Shown one piece after another: positions 20,972 through 31,282 of a stretch of DNA of 64,000 nucleotides. A model generated the notes under the pieces. The model was given only the letters and a program-made list of their open reading frames with translations, was not told the DNA's origin and did not search any database. Source of the stretch: Prorocentrum cordatum. Its lineage: Eukaryota; Sar; Dinophyceae; Prorocentrales; Prorocentraceae. The position numbers and the translations under genes were made by a program. The stretch lies in contig CAUYUJ010016714.1 of the NCBI GenBank assembly GCA_963575745.1, positions 5,001-69,000 of the forward strand. The letters are read 5' to 3'. How positions within the stretch are numbered: position 1 is the first letter of the stretch; the number at the start of each line of letters is the position of its first letter.

Positions 20972-21265
20972 CTGTTTGACCACGTTTCCACGCGGAACTC
21001 GCCCTCCAATTAGCTGGCTTCCTGTGCTCCTGAGGGCCTCCGCGAAGATGGTCTCCACTGGCCCGGGCGTGCACTTCATCTTATACATCTCGGTCGGGTG
21101 CTCCGTCGGGCTCAGGCTGCGCAGCTCGCTCTCCTTATCCTCGGTGGCCAGCGTCAGTGCCACCTGCTGGCTCGGAACCCTGGTAAGAAGAACTTCGCCG
21201 CAGAAACTAAACATCATGCGGACCTTGTTCTCCCTGCGTGGTGTGTCGTCGGGAGGGCCACCCAC
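20972..21265 (-). CDS. Gene B, exon paralogous to part of gene A
   Basis: The open frame contains VRMMFSFCGEVLLTRVP followed by an acidic TEDKESEL, matching in order the LSFCGNVTCFR ... MDEDEL segment of gene A (about 1,280-1,345). It ends at a candidate donor AAACAG|GTTGGC. Shared order, strand and spacing suggest a paralogue. Function unknown. Confidence 0.45.
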
Positions 21266-21324
21266 TGCCGTATCTACTTTTCCGCGTCAGCGGATGTGCC
21301 CGCCTCGACCATGTCCTTCGGCCT

Positions 21325-21868
21325 ACTTTGTAAGTCTGCTAGCACGCTGGCCACGCGCGGGGGCGGAGTCCTTGTGCTCGAAGATCAAGACAGCGTCGAG
21401 AGTCCCAGAAAGGCAGTGGAACGCTGGAGAACCGAACTCTACACCCTCCTCCGCCTCCTTCCGCTTCTTGACGAATGCCTGGGAACTGCCGCTAGTGGCC
21501 TTCACGATGACTGCTTGCTTGGGGATGGGCACCGTGCTGCTGTGCGAATACTGAATCGTCGTCGCCAATACTTCGCCGATATGCGACTTGCCATGGATGC
21601 CAACTGACGCAGCGGAAAGATGTGCGTGCAGCGGCTTGTTTGTCGGCCAGCGCGCGTGCCATCTGCGCTCGTATCCATGCATCTGTGCTCTCCACCTCCA
21701 GACCCGGCGTGGGCCGTGCCGTCGGCGGCGGACGTGAGAAGGAAAAAATAACCTTGCGCGGAGCTCGTCAACGTCGAGCCTCACAAACTCGCTGGTGGCC
21801 GTGAGAACAACCAAAGGTTCTCTGATACTCGCGTAGGCTGGCGCCTGGATCCGCAGCCGAAAGCGCAA
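21325..21868 (-). CDS. Gene B, upstream coding segment(s)
   Basis: Open coding-like stretches: 21,865-21,760 (TATSEFVRLDVDELRAR) and 21,600-21,360 (AVIVKATSGSSQAFVKKRKE and onward to LIFEHKDSAPA). A short intron or frame change probably lies between them, since a second frame (STDAWIRAQMARALADKQAA) is open at 21,695-21,600. Exact structure unresolved. Confidence 0.35.
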
Positions 21869-24640
21869 CTAAACCTTGCCGGGCTCGCAGTGCCCATGGG
21901 CGAGCCCGTTCCTAAACTCGCCCATCCGCAAAGACAAGGTCATCAAAGTTGGCCGGACCAGAAACACTACTGCGAGGCGCGGCGAGTTGCCCTCTCGCAT
22001 CTCCATCAGTCTCTGCAACCGCTCGGTGCGCCTGATCATCAGCTCCATAAGCAACGGGACGATCCCGAATCTCCTCGAGATTTCCTCGTGCGCCATCGTC
22101 TCAGCCTCCCCCTGCGCAGCCGTGCCGCGCAGGATGGCCCAACATGTTTTTGGTGCGGAGCTTTCGAGATGGCGCGGATCAGCTTCTCAGGGTGGCCCCC
22201 GGGTCGTGAGCAGCTGCCTCCAGCCCCGACAGGGCCGCGTTGACCGATGGGCCGCTGACCATCGCGCACTCGGATGAGAAGGGAGCGGAGAGGCACTGAA
22301 CTGGAAGCGCCTCCTATACTGATATGCCGCCTTGACTGCTGCGAGTCATTCTGTAATCGTGGTCCAGGAGTGAACGCGGAGGCTGGAGGCGTCCTGAGCA
22401 TCTGACGAGACGTTTGGTCTTGCCTGCGATGCCTGCGACCGCGCCCGCGCAAATCCGCCTCTGAAGCGCATTGGCCACTCGGCCTCGAAAGTAGCATACG
22501 CCCCCCCCCCCCCCGTTCGGACGCATTTTGCCAAGCCCCCGAGATGCTCAGGAACTCATCCATCGCATTGCTGTCCTCTTCGCTTCTCCTTTTCGCTTCC
22601 CCTCATTATGGCCCCCCCAGCTCCCCTTCGTCCTCCTTTACCTTGTTGGCCAACTCATAAACGTCGCCCGTCAGGGCGAATTGCTCGGGATAGTCGGCCT
22701 GCTACCGTCGAACAGCCTCTACATCTGTAAACCATCCTTGCAGGACGGCGCAATGAGCGACCTTCTCCATAATCGGATAACGGGATCAAGGAAGCTCTTG
22801 CAGAAGGGCTGCGTGGCGCCCGAGCCGCCTGGAAATAGCCCTGGCCGCGCCTGCTGCCAGAACGAACCGCTCTCGTCCCCTAACGAGAACTTGTCGTGTT
22901 GGACCCCGTCCGCGATGACACGCCGATCTACTGGAGCATCACATAAATGCGCGCCCTCTACTAGCATGTCGCGATTGCTCGTGTATTATGTATCCGTCGC
23001 ATCGTGACGTCGCAGCATGTGTGCGTGTGACACCTTCTGCTTGCATGCGCACCCGTCATCTTCCACCCCATCCTGAGCCCCCCACGCAGCTGGCTTTGTT
23101 GATCCCCTCGATGCTGTTCTCGTGCGAGTGCTTCTACATGCAGCGCGCGGCCCATGCTGTGCATCACCATGACCAATCTTTCTTCACCGTGATCGAATCT
23201 GATTGTGCTTGCTGGATGCATGCAGCCTGAGCGCTACACCACAGAACGGGAAATCTCTGATGCGTCCTGCAAGTCACAAAAAAGCCTTCACCGCGCCCCT
23301 GGACCGATCAATCGAGACAACCTCCTGAGCGTTCCCTGGCCCCGTATTCGACTCTCCCCCAACCTGTGGCTGTCCCTCGTTGACCCACTCCGGATGGGAC
23401 AGCAGTCTTAAAAGCTTGGTTGGCGAACTCAACCCCGGCCGAATGCGCCAGAACCGCAGCCGCCAGACGGAGGAATTCAGTAATCCCCTATCCTAGACCG
23501 CCTGAGATGACGCCTCCGAGTCCTCAACCACCTCCCGTTCTTCCTGATATATCGTATGCTTGACCTCCACTGTGTGCCTCACGATCGCCCATCAACCTAA
23601 AGCCTGTGGTCCGAGACGTACTCTGTGAGCCCAAACTCGCGCTGAGCCCGTGTTGTCCGCAATCGCTGTGAAACGTCTCTGCCATGAACCCCGTTGCCTG
23701 CAAACAAAAAACCTGGTTCGTGTTTGGACTAGATAGTTAGTATGCTCTCATGCTGCTGTACTAAGCTCATGTGCTCGTCGCTCTTGTACTTGTCTGATAT
23801 TATTGCTCGTCTCCTGGGTGCGCCTCGTAAGCTCCTCTAGGTTTGCTGCTTGTCTTCAAGATCCTTGTAGTTCACGTTTAGCTTTCAGTCGTTTGCCTAT
23901 TTGGCTGGTGTGCTGCTTGTGGGGCCCGCTGGACAGGGGAAGTCATTCGCTCATCGGCAGCTGCATTGTTCAGGGCCCTAACGAATAACTCATTCATGAC
24001 ATCGGCGTTCCGTTTTGTTGCTGCTATGACCTCCTCCTGGGGTTCATATATCTTCACATCCATCGCGCTCATAACATCATTTCGCTGGTACCCCACCTGT
24101 ACGCACTGATAAACACAAATTCTCGATTGGGCCTGGGCGGTCGCCGAAAGAGCGTCTTCGAGGCCAGCAGGGCAATCAAAGTGACTGACATAAGCCGGTT
24201 ATTTCGGAGCCTTCCGGATTTGATAAATTGCAACCTGCGTGTCGAATCGGAAAACATATGCAATCAATTCCACCGTCTGCGTCATTCCTCTTGGCAGAAC
24301 AATGTGACCGATGTACGAGCTGCATTTCTCCCCGATGCATGTGGGAGGTCCTGGATAATGTGTCGAAGTACTCTTAAGCGCTCACTCGTCAACGTAAGGT
24401 CTGAACGAGCCTCGCCGAAATTGGGGTGATCATGCCGGTGCCATGTACTTCAACGACATGAACTCGTGGACTGTCCAGCATGATTCCGCTCAAGTCCGTC
24501 ATTCGGATCGGCACTGCACCTCTCTCGCGTATCACGGCCATCACCTCGGCAATCCACTCCAAGAAGTGCTCGATGGCGACCGTATCGCTGACGACCTCCT
24601 GATGTCATCTCCCTCGGCGGGGAATTGGCGAGCATTTGGA
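21869..24640 (-). pseudogene. Decayed or unresolved exons upstream of gene B
   Basis: Several minus-strand stretches look once-coding but are interrupted: about 22,096-21,870 (RRFGIVPLLMELMIRRTERL), about 22,790-22,660 (an open piece with an in-frame stop, then DYPEQFALTGDVYELANK), about 24,330-24,200 (HIVLPRGMTQTVELIAYVF) and about 24,090-23,890 (AATKRNADVMNELFVRALNN). The third resembles the AT-hook exon at 11.9 kb. Stops and frame changes suggest decay, though unseen introns could explain some. The part 23,000-23,880 shows no gene. Confidence 0.35.
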
Positions 24641-24842
24641 CGCCCGAAATGGCCACGGAAATAATGGGTACAGTGTCCAACAACAAATGTTGTCCCAAAC
24701 CAACAGCGGCCGCTGTTGGGCAGGCGGCCTTCTGTCTCGAATGGACACAGGCTGCGGCGGCGGGACAGCGAGTCCTGTTCAAAACGAACTAGATCCGCTG
24801 TTGGGCATCGTACCCATTATTTCCGTGCCCATCTCGTTCGTG
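24639..24842. mobile_element. 204-bp terminal-inverted-repeat element
   Basis: The ends are inverted copies over about 45 bp, sharing CACGGAAATAATGGGTAC and a CCAACA block, with imperfect extension outward. The interior has a second inverted pair around AACAGCGG. It is noncoding and MITE-like. Confidence 0.7.
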
Positions 24843-24869
24843 CAGAGAGCCACACGCCAACCTTCCACC

Positions 24870-25200
24870 TCTGCGACTCCAGAAGGACGGCCAAGGCGCG
24901 CCCTCCGATGCTCCCCGCGGGGCGTCGAACTTCTCGCTCGAGGCGCCTCCCGGGGGACGGCGAGCGCGTCCCCCGAGCAGAGCGCGCGCCGCAGCTCCCG
25001 GCGGGGAGCTGCCCGAGCGAGCCACCTGCCCCGACGGTGCAGGTGCGGGCCGGCCGTTCGCGCGCGTCCTCCGTGGCCTCGCCCCCGCTTCTGCGCTGCG
25101 CTCCAGGCCGTGCCATCGCGCCCTTGCTGCCAAGCTGGCGCGCAATGTTTTTTTTGTTTTTTTTCCTCGGGCGGAGCAGGGGAGGAGAGCACCCCGCAGG
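24870..25200. other. GC-rich stretch without a supported gene
   Basis: A GC-rich segment open in several frames on both strands, which is expected from composition. It ends in a T-rich tract (25,145-25,165). I see no exon that can be defended. Confidence 0.4.
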
Positions 25201-25344
25201 GCGTGGGGGGAGACGATGCACAACCGGAATGCACTCCACACAGGCAGACAAACAATGCAAACCCAGCTGGCGCGCAATGTCCAACACTCTGGCGTGCGTG
25301 TTCGCGCGCTGCGGGTCGAACAAGACCGCTCTCAAAATAGAAGA

Positions 25345-25356
25345 ATAATAATAAGA

Positions 25357-25424
<68 letters not shown>

Positions 25425-25463
25425 AAGCAGCAACAACAACAACAACAACACCAACACCAACAA

Positions 25464-25494
<31 letters not shown>

Positions 25495-25497
25495 AAC
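25345..25497. repeat. AAC trinucleotide repeat
   Basis: About 150 bp of CAACAA repeat with AGC and ACC variants. Confidence 0.97.
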
Positions 25498-25509
25498 TGC
25501 ATACACATG

Positions 25510-25560
25510 AAGGTTTGGCGCTCCGCGCAGGCTTCTTGGATTCGCGCTGGTGGCGCTTTC
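25510..25560. repeat. Half copy of the introner-like palindrome
   Basis: Matches one arm of the palindromic element at 35,957-36,120 (TTTGGCGCTCCGCGC, CTTGGATTCGCGCTGG). The second arm is missing and it runs into a GGA repeat. Confidence 0.6.
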
Positions 25561-25889
25561 ATTATTCTTCCTCTTCGAAAGGAGGAGGAGGAGGAGGAGG
25601 AGGAGGAACGGGATGCTTCTTTAATGCTCTCCAGGACTTCCAAGCCGGCCCAAGAAAACCAACAATGCCGATAAGATGACTCTACAATGCCTCACGTGGC
25701 ACCCACCGGTCCGCAATATTACCACGACAGGCGCCACAAAAAGGGGGGCCAATAGGGTGTCGAGCCAGCAAAGACAAAGCCAAGAGGTCCTCTGGGACGG
25801 ACATGATCCAACACACTACGATTTGATCACGTGGTTCAATGTTTGCGCTTCCCTGACCCCGCGACTCAAGATGGTTCCAAGAGGACATC

Positions 25890-26110
25890 GAACGACCCAC
25901 AGAGAACCACAAAAAGGCGCATGAGGGTCCCTAGAATCTCGCCAGACAGAACAGGGCAGCCCCAAGAGTGTCCCAAGACGGCCCACGATGGGCCTATGAC
26001 AGCCCAAAGGGGCCCCAAGATGGTCAAGAGGGCCACAACATGATCCCAACATAGCCCCAAGGGACTCTTCAGACTGCCGAAGAGGGTCCCAAGAGGGCCC
26101 CGCCTCAGGG
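25890..26110. repeat. Degenerate CCCAAGA/GGCCC short repeat
   Basis: Irregular 10-15 bp units such as CCCCAAGATGG, CCCAAGAGG and GCCCAAAGG. On the minus strand this reads as Leu/Gly/Pro/Trp-rich open frames that are repeat products. A similar but unrelated-phase stretch is at 62,150-62,560. Confidence 0.7.
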
Positions 26111-26114
26111 AGTG

Positions 26115-27130
26115 CTGCGCTGGAACGGTGACGGACCTTGCCGTAGGCAGCCGGATATGCATTAGCAACCAAAGGTCGGACAGTAGTCCTTTTCCAAAGT
26201 CGGGTCAGGATCCCCGCGCAGGTCTCCGATAAATACCGCAAAGGAATGCCGGATATCTTTTCCAGACCAGGCATCTTAAACATTATACTTCTCCTGATTA
26301 TCTCGTCTCCCTGATTTTAGGCCGCCCCACCCCAACCAACTGCCGCAGATTCCTTCTTGGACCTCCGACGACATGAACAATTCGATCCTAGCGCTGTTCC
26401 TAGATTGCGGCCTCTGTTGGCTTCTCCTGGACCCCAGGGACATCACATATTGCTCCCGTGCAAAAAAATCCAAGAAAGAGGTCGGGAGCTCAGGTGGGTC
26501 ACGCTAAACCAATCACGACGTCGGAGGTATGGGCTATACCCTGTGCCGTTCTTGATACGGTCGGGCATTGCATCTATCGGGCTGTGTTTCCTTGTCATCC
26601 CACTTATTCTGTCCAGACTTATCGGGGTGAGGCGATCAATCATTGGCCCAACTGGCATAAGTGACTCAATTTGCCCCTCTCTTCATTTTTTCTTGCTCCC
26701 TCCGTGACCGTGGTGTAACAGAACAGCTGAACGCACCCGTGAAAAGCGCTCAGTCATGGAGGGGGCCGCACGCGCAATGTCGTCATAGGGCCTGGCAGAA
26801 GAAGCAACAGGCCTTGACCCGAGAGTCTGCCTCCGCGGGGTAATAGTTACCAGCCTTGAACGTATCCCTCTTCCTAAGATTGACACGCCAAAAGGCGATG
26901 CCAATCTTAGGGATTCGCCATCAGAAAACGAGGGAACCCCTAAGAATGGCATCGTGATGAGGAGGTGCCCAGCATAGGGATACATCCCCAGGCCGAAAAT
27001 GTTTTCCTCTTGGACTAAAAATTATGAAACCGTGAATGGATCCAATTGGATCCCTTTTCGGGTGTGGGAGAGTTTCGTGGATCCTATTTCTGTGCTGCAC
27101 GGATCCAATTTCCTGTGTGAAAAAAACGAT
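26115..27130. other. Gene-poor stretch
   Basis: No supported exon. It contains nested hairpins at 26,873-26,953 and, near the end, several GGATCCAATT-like motifs (27,036-27,135). Confidence 0.5.
26873..26953. repeat. Two overlapping hairpins
   Basis: CCTAAGATTG at 26,873 pairs with CAATCTTAGG at 26,902-26,911 around a GGCG/CGCC inner stem. The block GATGCCAATCTTAGGG at 26,897-26,912 also pairs with 26,938-26,953 (15 of 16). The two structures are mutually exclusive. Confidence 0.7.
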
Positions 27131-27148
27131 GGATCCATTTATTTCGAG

Positions 27149-27149
27149 G

Positions 27150-27184
<35 letters not shown>
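27149..27184. repeat. TA dinucleotide repeat
   Basis: About 36 bp of alternating TA. Confidence 0.97.
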
Positions 27185-27190
<6 letters not shown>

Positions 27191-27756
27191 CTAATAATTA
27201 ACATCCGGGACCCGGGGGAAATGGGATCCGCGGAGCACCGCAACTGAAGCATCATGCTATCCACGGAGCTGTGGATCTGCAGACCAATGCTATGATTATA
27301 CTGGGGGAGGGGGGTCTTCCCAGGATGAAGAGGGGAAAGATGAGGGAAGAGGCAAGAGGAGGTGGGAGGATAACAGAGGGGGTCGGCGCGTCACTTCCGA
27401 CATGTAGGGCTCAAGAAGAAAATCTTTCGGCCTGCGCAAGTAGGGATATGCTCCAGGCTGGTAAAATAGAGAGTCAGTCGCGAAATCAGTGAAACAGTGA
27501 CAGGGTACAGCACTGAGTGTGCCCGGAAGAAGGCACCCGAACCATTTGGCTGAGGCGGTCCCTCGCCGGTAACCTAACAGCTGACAGGGCCATCCTCCTG
27601 CCCCATCCCCACAGCCGCCGCGCCAAACTCCGTCCACCCCGACCCGTTGGCTCGAGAGAAGGGAGCAAACCCGCAATGAGGGATGCTTGGGGAGCGGCCC
27701 TAGAAAACGGATGCACGCACCGCAGTGCAGCAAACATGTGCCGTGCTCGGTGGCAA

Positions 27757-27935
27757 CTCATGGGTGCCTCCCCTACCATCTTGTCAACTTGCCGGCTCTT
27801 GCGAATCGACGCCAATTCGACGCTAACTCGACGCGAGCCGACGCTACATCGACGCTAAATCGACGCTGCATCGGCGCTAACTCGCAGACTGCCAGACGCT
27901 AATCGATGCCAGCCGACGCTGAAGAGGCATACAGT
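27757..27935. repeat. ATCGACGCTA repeat, copy 1
   Basis: A leader containing ACCATCTTGTC and GGCTCTTGCGAATCGACGC is followed by about ten degenerate 10-11 bp units (ATCGACGCTA). The same leader and units recur at 46,759-46,880. Confidence 0.8.
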
Positions 27936-28543
27936 CGGAGCGTTGACCCAAGGAACCCTGGATAAGGAGCGAGGCCCCTTTCATCCACAAGTTGAACTTC
28001 GATTGCCCATCGAAGACCAAAGGAAAACCCAAGGCAAACCGTGAAGCAATCAAGGAACACGGAGCCCCTCCCCAACGAAAAGGGTTCCTTCTTCAGGGCC
28101 TCGACTGTGTTGCGAGGGCACGCGAGGCTCCCGTGCTGTGCTGCCGAGGGCGTGCAGGGCAGGGGCAGGGTGCCCCGCGGAGCCGCGCGCGCCGCGAGGC
28201 GGACATGACCTCGCGCCGCCGGGGCAGGGCCCCGCGTGGCCCACGCCAGCCCGTGCGGCCACGGGCGAGCGCCGCGCGTGCCGCATGCGGGGAGGAGCTG
28301 CGGCCCAGAGGCCCCGCGCCCCCCCGCGGCCCTCGCGCCGCCGCCCTCCTCCTCGCCGCCCTAGCTCCCCCTCCTCGCCGCCCTCCTCGCAGCCCTCCTC
28401 CTCCTCCTCCTCCTCCTCCTCCTCCTCCTCCTCCTCCTCCTCCTCCTCGCCCCCGCCCCTGCCCCCGCCCTCCTCCTCCTCCCTCGCGGCCTCCCCCGAC
28501 GAGCTCAGCGGCGGGCGCCGCCGCCCTCCTCGCGCCGCCGCCC

Positions 28544-28778
28544 TCAGCGCAGCGCCTCCGCCGCGTCCGCGGCCTGCCAGACGCGCTCCGCGAGGCTCCC
28601 GGCGCCCGCCCAGGCGGCGCCCGAGCGGGCCGCGGCGCTCTTCCGGGGGGAGGCCTTCCGGGGGGAGGCGTGCGGCGCCCTCCCCGCGGGGGGCGCGGCG
28701 TCCGGGGCACCGCCGCGCAGCCGCTGGCACCAGGGCTCGTTGTGCGCCTCGAAGCGGAACTCCCGGATGCGGTTCGTC
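28544..28778 (-). CDS. KIFAP3: Kinesin-associated protein 3 homologue, exon 6 (C-terminus)
   Basis: Opens after acceptor CACCCCCCAG|G at 28,779. The first bases complete a codon split with exon 5. It encodes [20 protein letters not shown] and then an Ala/Arg/Pro-rich tail to the stop at 28,544. The start matches the conserved C-terminal segment of KAP proteins (a charged helix followed by an F-R-x-H-N-x-x-W pattern). The extra tail of about 55 residues is not present in animal KAP. The acceptor is preceded closely by TATATG repeats. Confidence 0.7.
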
Positions 28779-28809
28779 CTGGGGGGTGCAAACAGGCGTG
28801 CCGACAGCG

Positions 28810-28840
28810 CTATATACATATGTACATATGTACATATATA

Positions 28841-28938
<98 letters not shown>

Positions 28939-28961
28939 CATGTACATGTACATGTACATGT

Positions 28962-29015
<54 letters not shown>

Positions 29016-29155
29016 AATGTATATGTATGTATGTATGCATGCATGCATGCATGCATGCATGCATGCATGCATGCATGTATGTGTGTATACATACACACAG
29101 ACATACATACATATATATATATATATTAATATATATATATATATATATATAGATT
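28810..29155. repeat. TATATG/GCAT/TA microsatellite cluster
   Basis: About 130 bp of TATATG, then ACATGT, TATATG again, a GCAT run (29,033-29,076) and TA repeats (29,110-29,150). It lies in KAP intron 5, starting about 30 bp upstream of the acceptor on the minus strand. Confidence 0.95.
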
Positions 29156-29244
29156 CATATTCCTATTCACATGTGTTGTTTATAGGGCCAGGGACCCCGG
29201 AAAGGGCGCACCCCCCCTCTGACACCCCTCCCCCTCAAACGAAT

Positions 29245-30175
29245 TTCGAATGCTCGGGCCTGTCTAGCTCCATTGGTTTTCTCTGATTTTCGACTCCATG
29301 GGCCCTGTTGAGCCAGCCTTGGGCCTCTCTGGGGCTCGTCTGGGGACTCATTTGGAGCCGCCCTGAGGCTACCTCGACGCTGCAAGAGCCGATATAAGTG
29401 AAAAGGCGAGAAAGCAAAAAGCATTGATTTTCAAATGGGTTATTATTGATGTTCAACTCTATGGGTATTATTCGGCCAGCCTTGGGCCTCTGTGGGGCTC
29501 GTCTGGGGACTCATTTGGAACCGTCCTGGGGCTATCTTGACGCCTCAAGGGCCGACCGGAAGCGAAAAGGCGAGCAGACCGAAAACTGTGTTTTTCCAAC
29601 CACTTTTTTTTGCATATTGATTTCCCAACCTCCAGGCCCGCAAGGGTCAGTCTGTTCCCCTTTCGGGGCTCCTCAGGGGACTCACTTGGAGCCGTCCTGG
29701 GCCTATCTTGATGCCTCAAGAGCCAGTCGGAAGCGACAAGGCGAGAAGACCAAAGACATTGATTTTCCAATGGGTTATCACGGGTGTTCAATTATTTGGG
29801 CCCTCTTCGGCCAGCCTTGGGCCTCTGTGGGCCTCGGCTTACGCCTCTCTGAGGCCATCCTGCGGTCATCTTGACGCCTCTCGAGCCAACCGGGAATGAA
29901 AAGCGAGACGGCAGAACACATTGCTTTTGCAGTGGGTTTTCTCCGATGTCCGACTCTCCGGCCAGGCCCTGCTGAGCCAGCCTTGAGCCTCTCTGGGGCT
30001 CGTCTGGGGATTCATTTGGAGCCGTCCTGGGGCTATCTCGACACCTCAAGAGCCGATCGAAGCGAAAAAGCGGGAAGGCCAAAAACATTGATTTCCCAAT
30101 GGGTTTTCATTGAATTTCAATTATTTGGGCCTTCTTGGGCCAGCCTTGGGCCTCTTTGGGGCTCGAAGCCGGCAG
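29245..30175. repeat. Tandem satellite, about 166 bp per unit
   Basis: At least five units. The block CCAGCCTTGGGCCTCT with a following GGGGCTCGTCTGGGGA recurs at about 29,315, 29,477, 29,646 (diverged), 29,812, 29,978 and 30,138, a spacing of 160-171 bp. Each unit also carries CATTGATTTTCCAATGGGTT. The array is inside KAP intron 5. Frames across it are repeat products. Confidence 0.85.
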
Positions 30176-30204
30176 CCCAGCAGCGCGCATGCCGAAAATA
30201 GCAT

Positions 30205-30445
30205 GTTCTGTAGGAGGTGGAGGAAGATGAAGAAGAGGAGGAGGTGGAGGAGGAGGAGGAGGAGGAGGAGGTAGAGGACAAGGAGGAAAAGGAGGAGGAG
30301 GAATTAGAGCAAGAGGGGGAGAGAGAGAGAGAGAGAGAGAGAAATAGAGAGAGAGAGAGAGAAAAAAAAAGAGGATGAGGACGAGGAGGAGGAAGAGGAG
30401 GAGGAGAAGGAAAAGGGGGAGCAGGAGAAAGAGGAGGAAGATGCC
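30205..30445. repeat. GGA and GA repeats
   Basis: GGA-type repeats with an embedded GAGAGA run (about 30,318-30,361). Confidence 0.9.
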
Positions 30446-31282
30446 CTGCTCCATGCTCGCCCAACCATTCGCCTGAAACAGATTCGCGCCTCTGGGCCCC
30501 AAAACGCCCTGGGATGGCCTCAGCTGGTGTTGTCCTGTCGCTCCCGCTCAGGCGCTCCTCGGCCATTCCGACTTGGCGGTGGCCCGCACCATGTCTACGC
30601 GCACGCGCGCCGCCCGCATTCGAAACTACAAGGAACAAGGTGCATGGCGCGAAGCGCCAATGCAATCATGTTTACATACATGTATATGTATATATATATA
30701 CATTTATATGTATATATACATACATATATGCCGGATCGGATCGGACCCCTCGGAGGCATCGGTACGCGGGTCTCAGACGCGGCGTGCCTCTAGGATCGGG
30801 CTACACCCGAGGTTAAGTGACAAGTCACACGCTGACGGGAATCGAAACGCAGGTCTTAACGCCTGCTCGATCTCACGAGCCGCAAAATGGCTTCCATCGT
30901 CCTTGAGTCTGTGCCTGAACCAAGCCTGGCAGCGGAGGAAAAGGGTGGGCTCCTGGGAGGTTGCGGCAGCCGCGTGGGCGGATACAGAGAGACAGGGGCC
31001 CTGCGGGGCCTCTTAAGGGGCGGAGGGAGGCAAGGGGGCTCCAGGGCCGACGAAAGAGAGGGGTCAGTCACAGGGTGCCGAAGTAGGCGGGGCTCAGGAG
31101 GCTCAGGGGTTCTCTGCTCGGCGGGCTCTATCTCACGTGCATGTGCCATCAGCGAAGCTGCGCGCATCTCAGTACTCGACGTAGCAGGCGTCGCCGACGG
31201 GGCTGCACAGGTGGGAGCAGCCGTAGTAGTTCGAGTCGTACAAGGAGTGTCCGTAGCTGCACTAGGGCGCCCCTCGCCCTCG

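Noticed and set aside
25682-26283. Minus-strand Leu/Gly/Trp-rich frames
   Set aside because: They come from the degenerate CCCAAGA/GGCCC short repeat, and overlapping frames are equally open.
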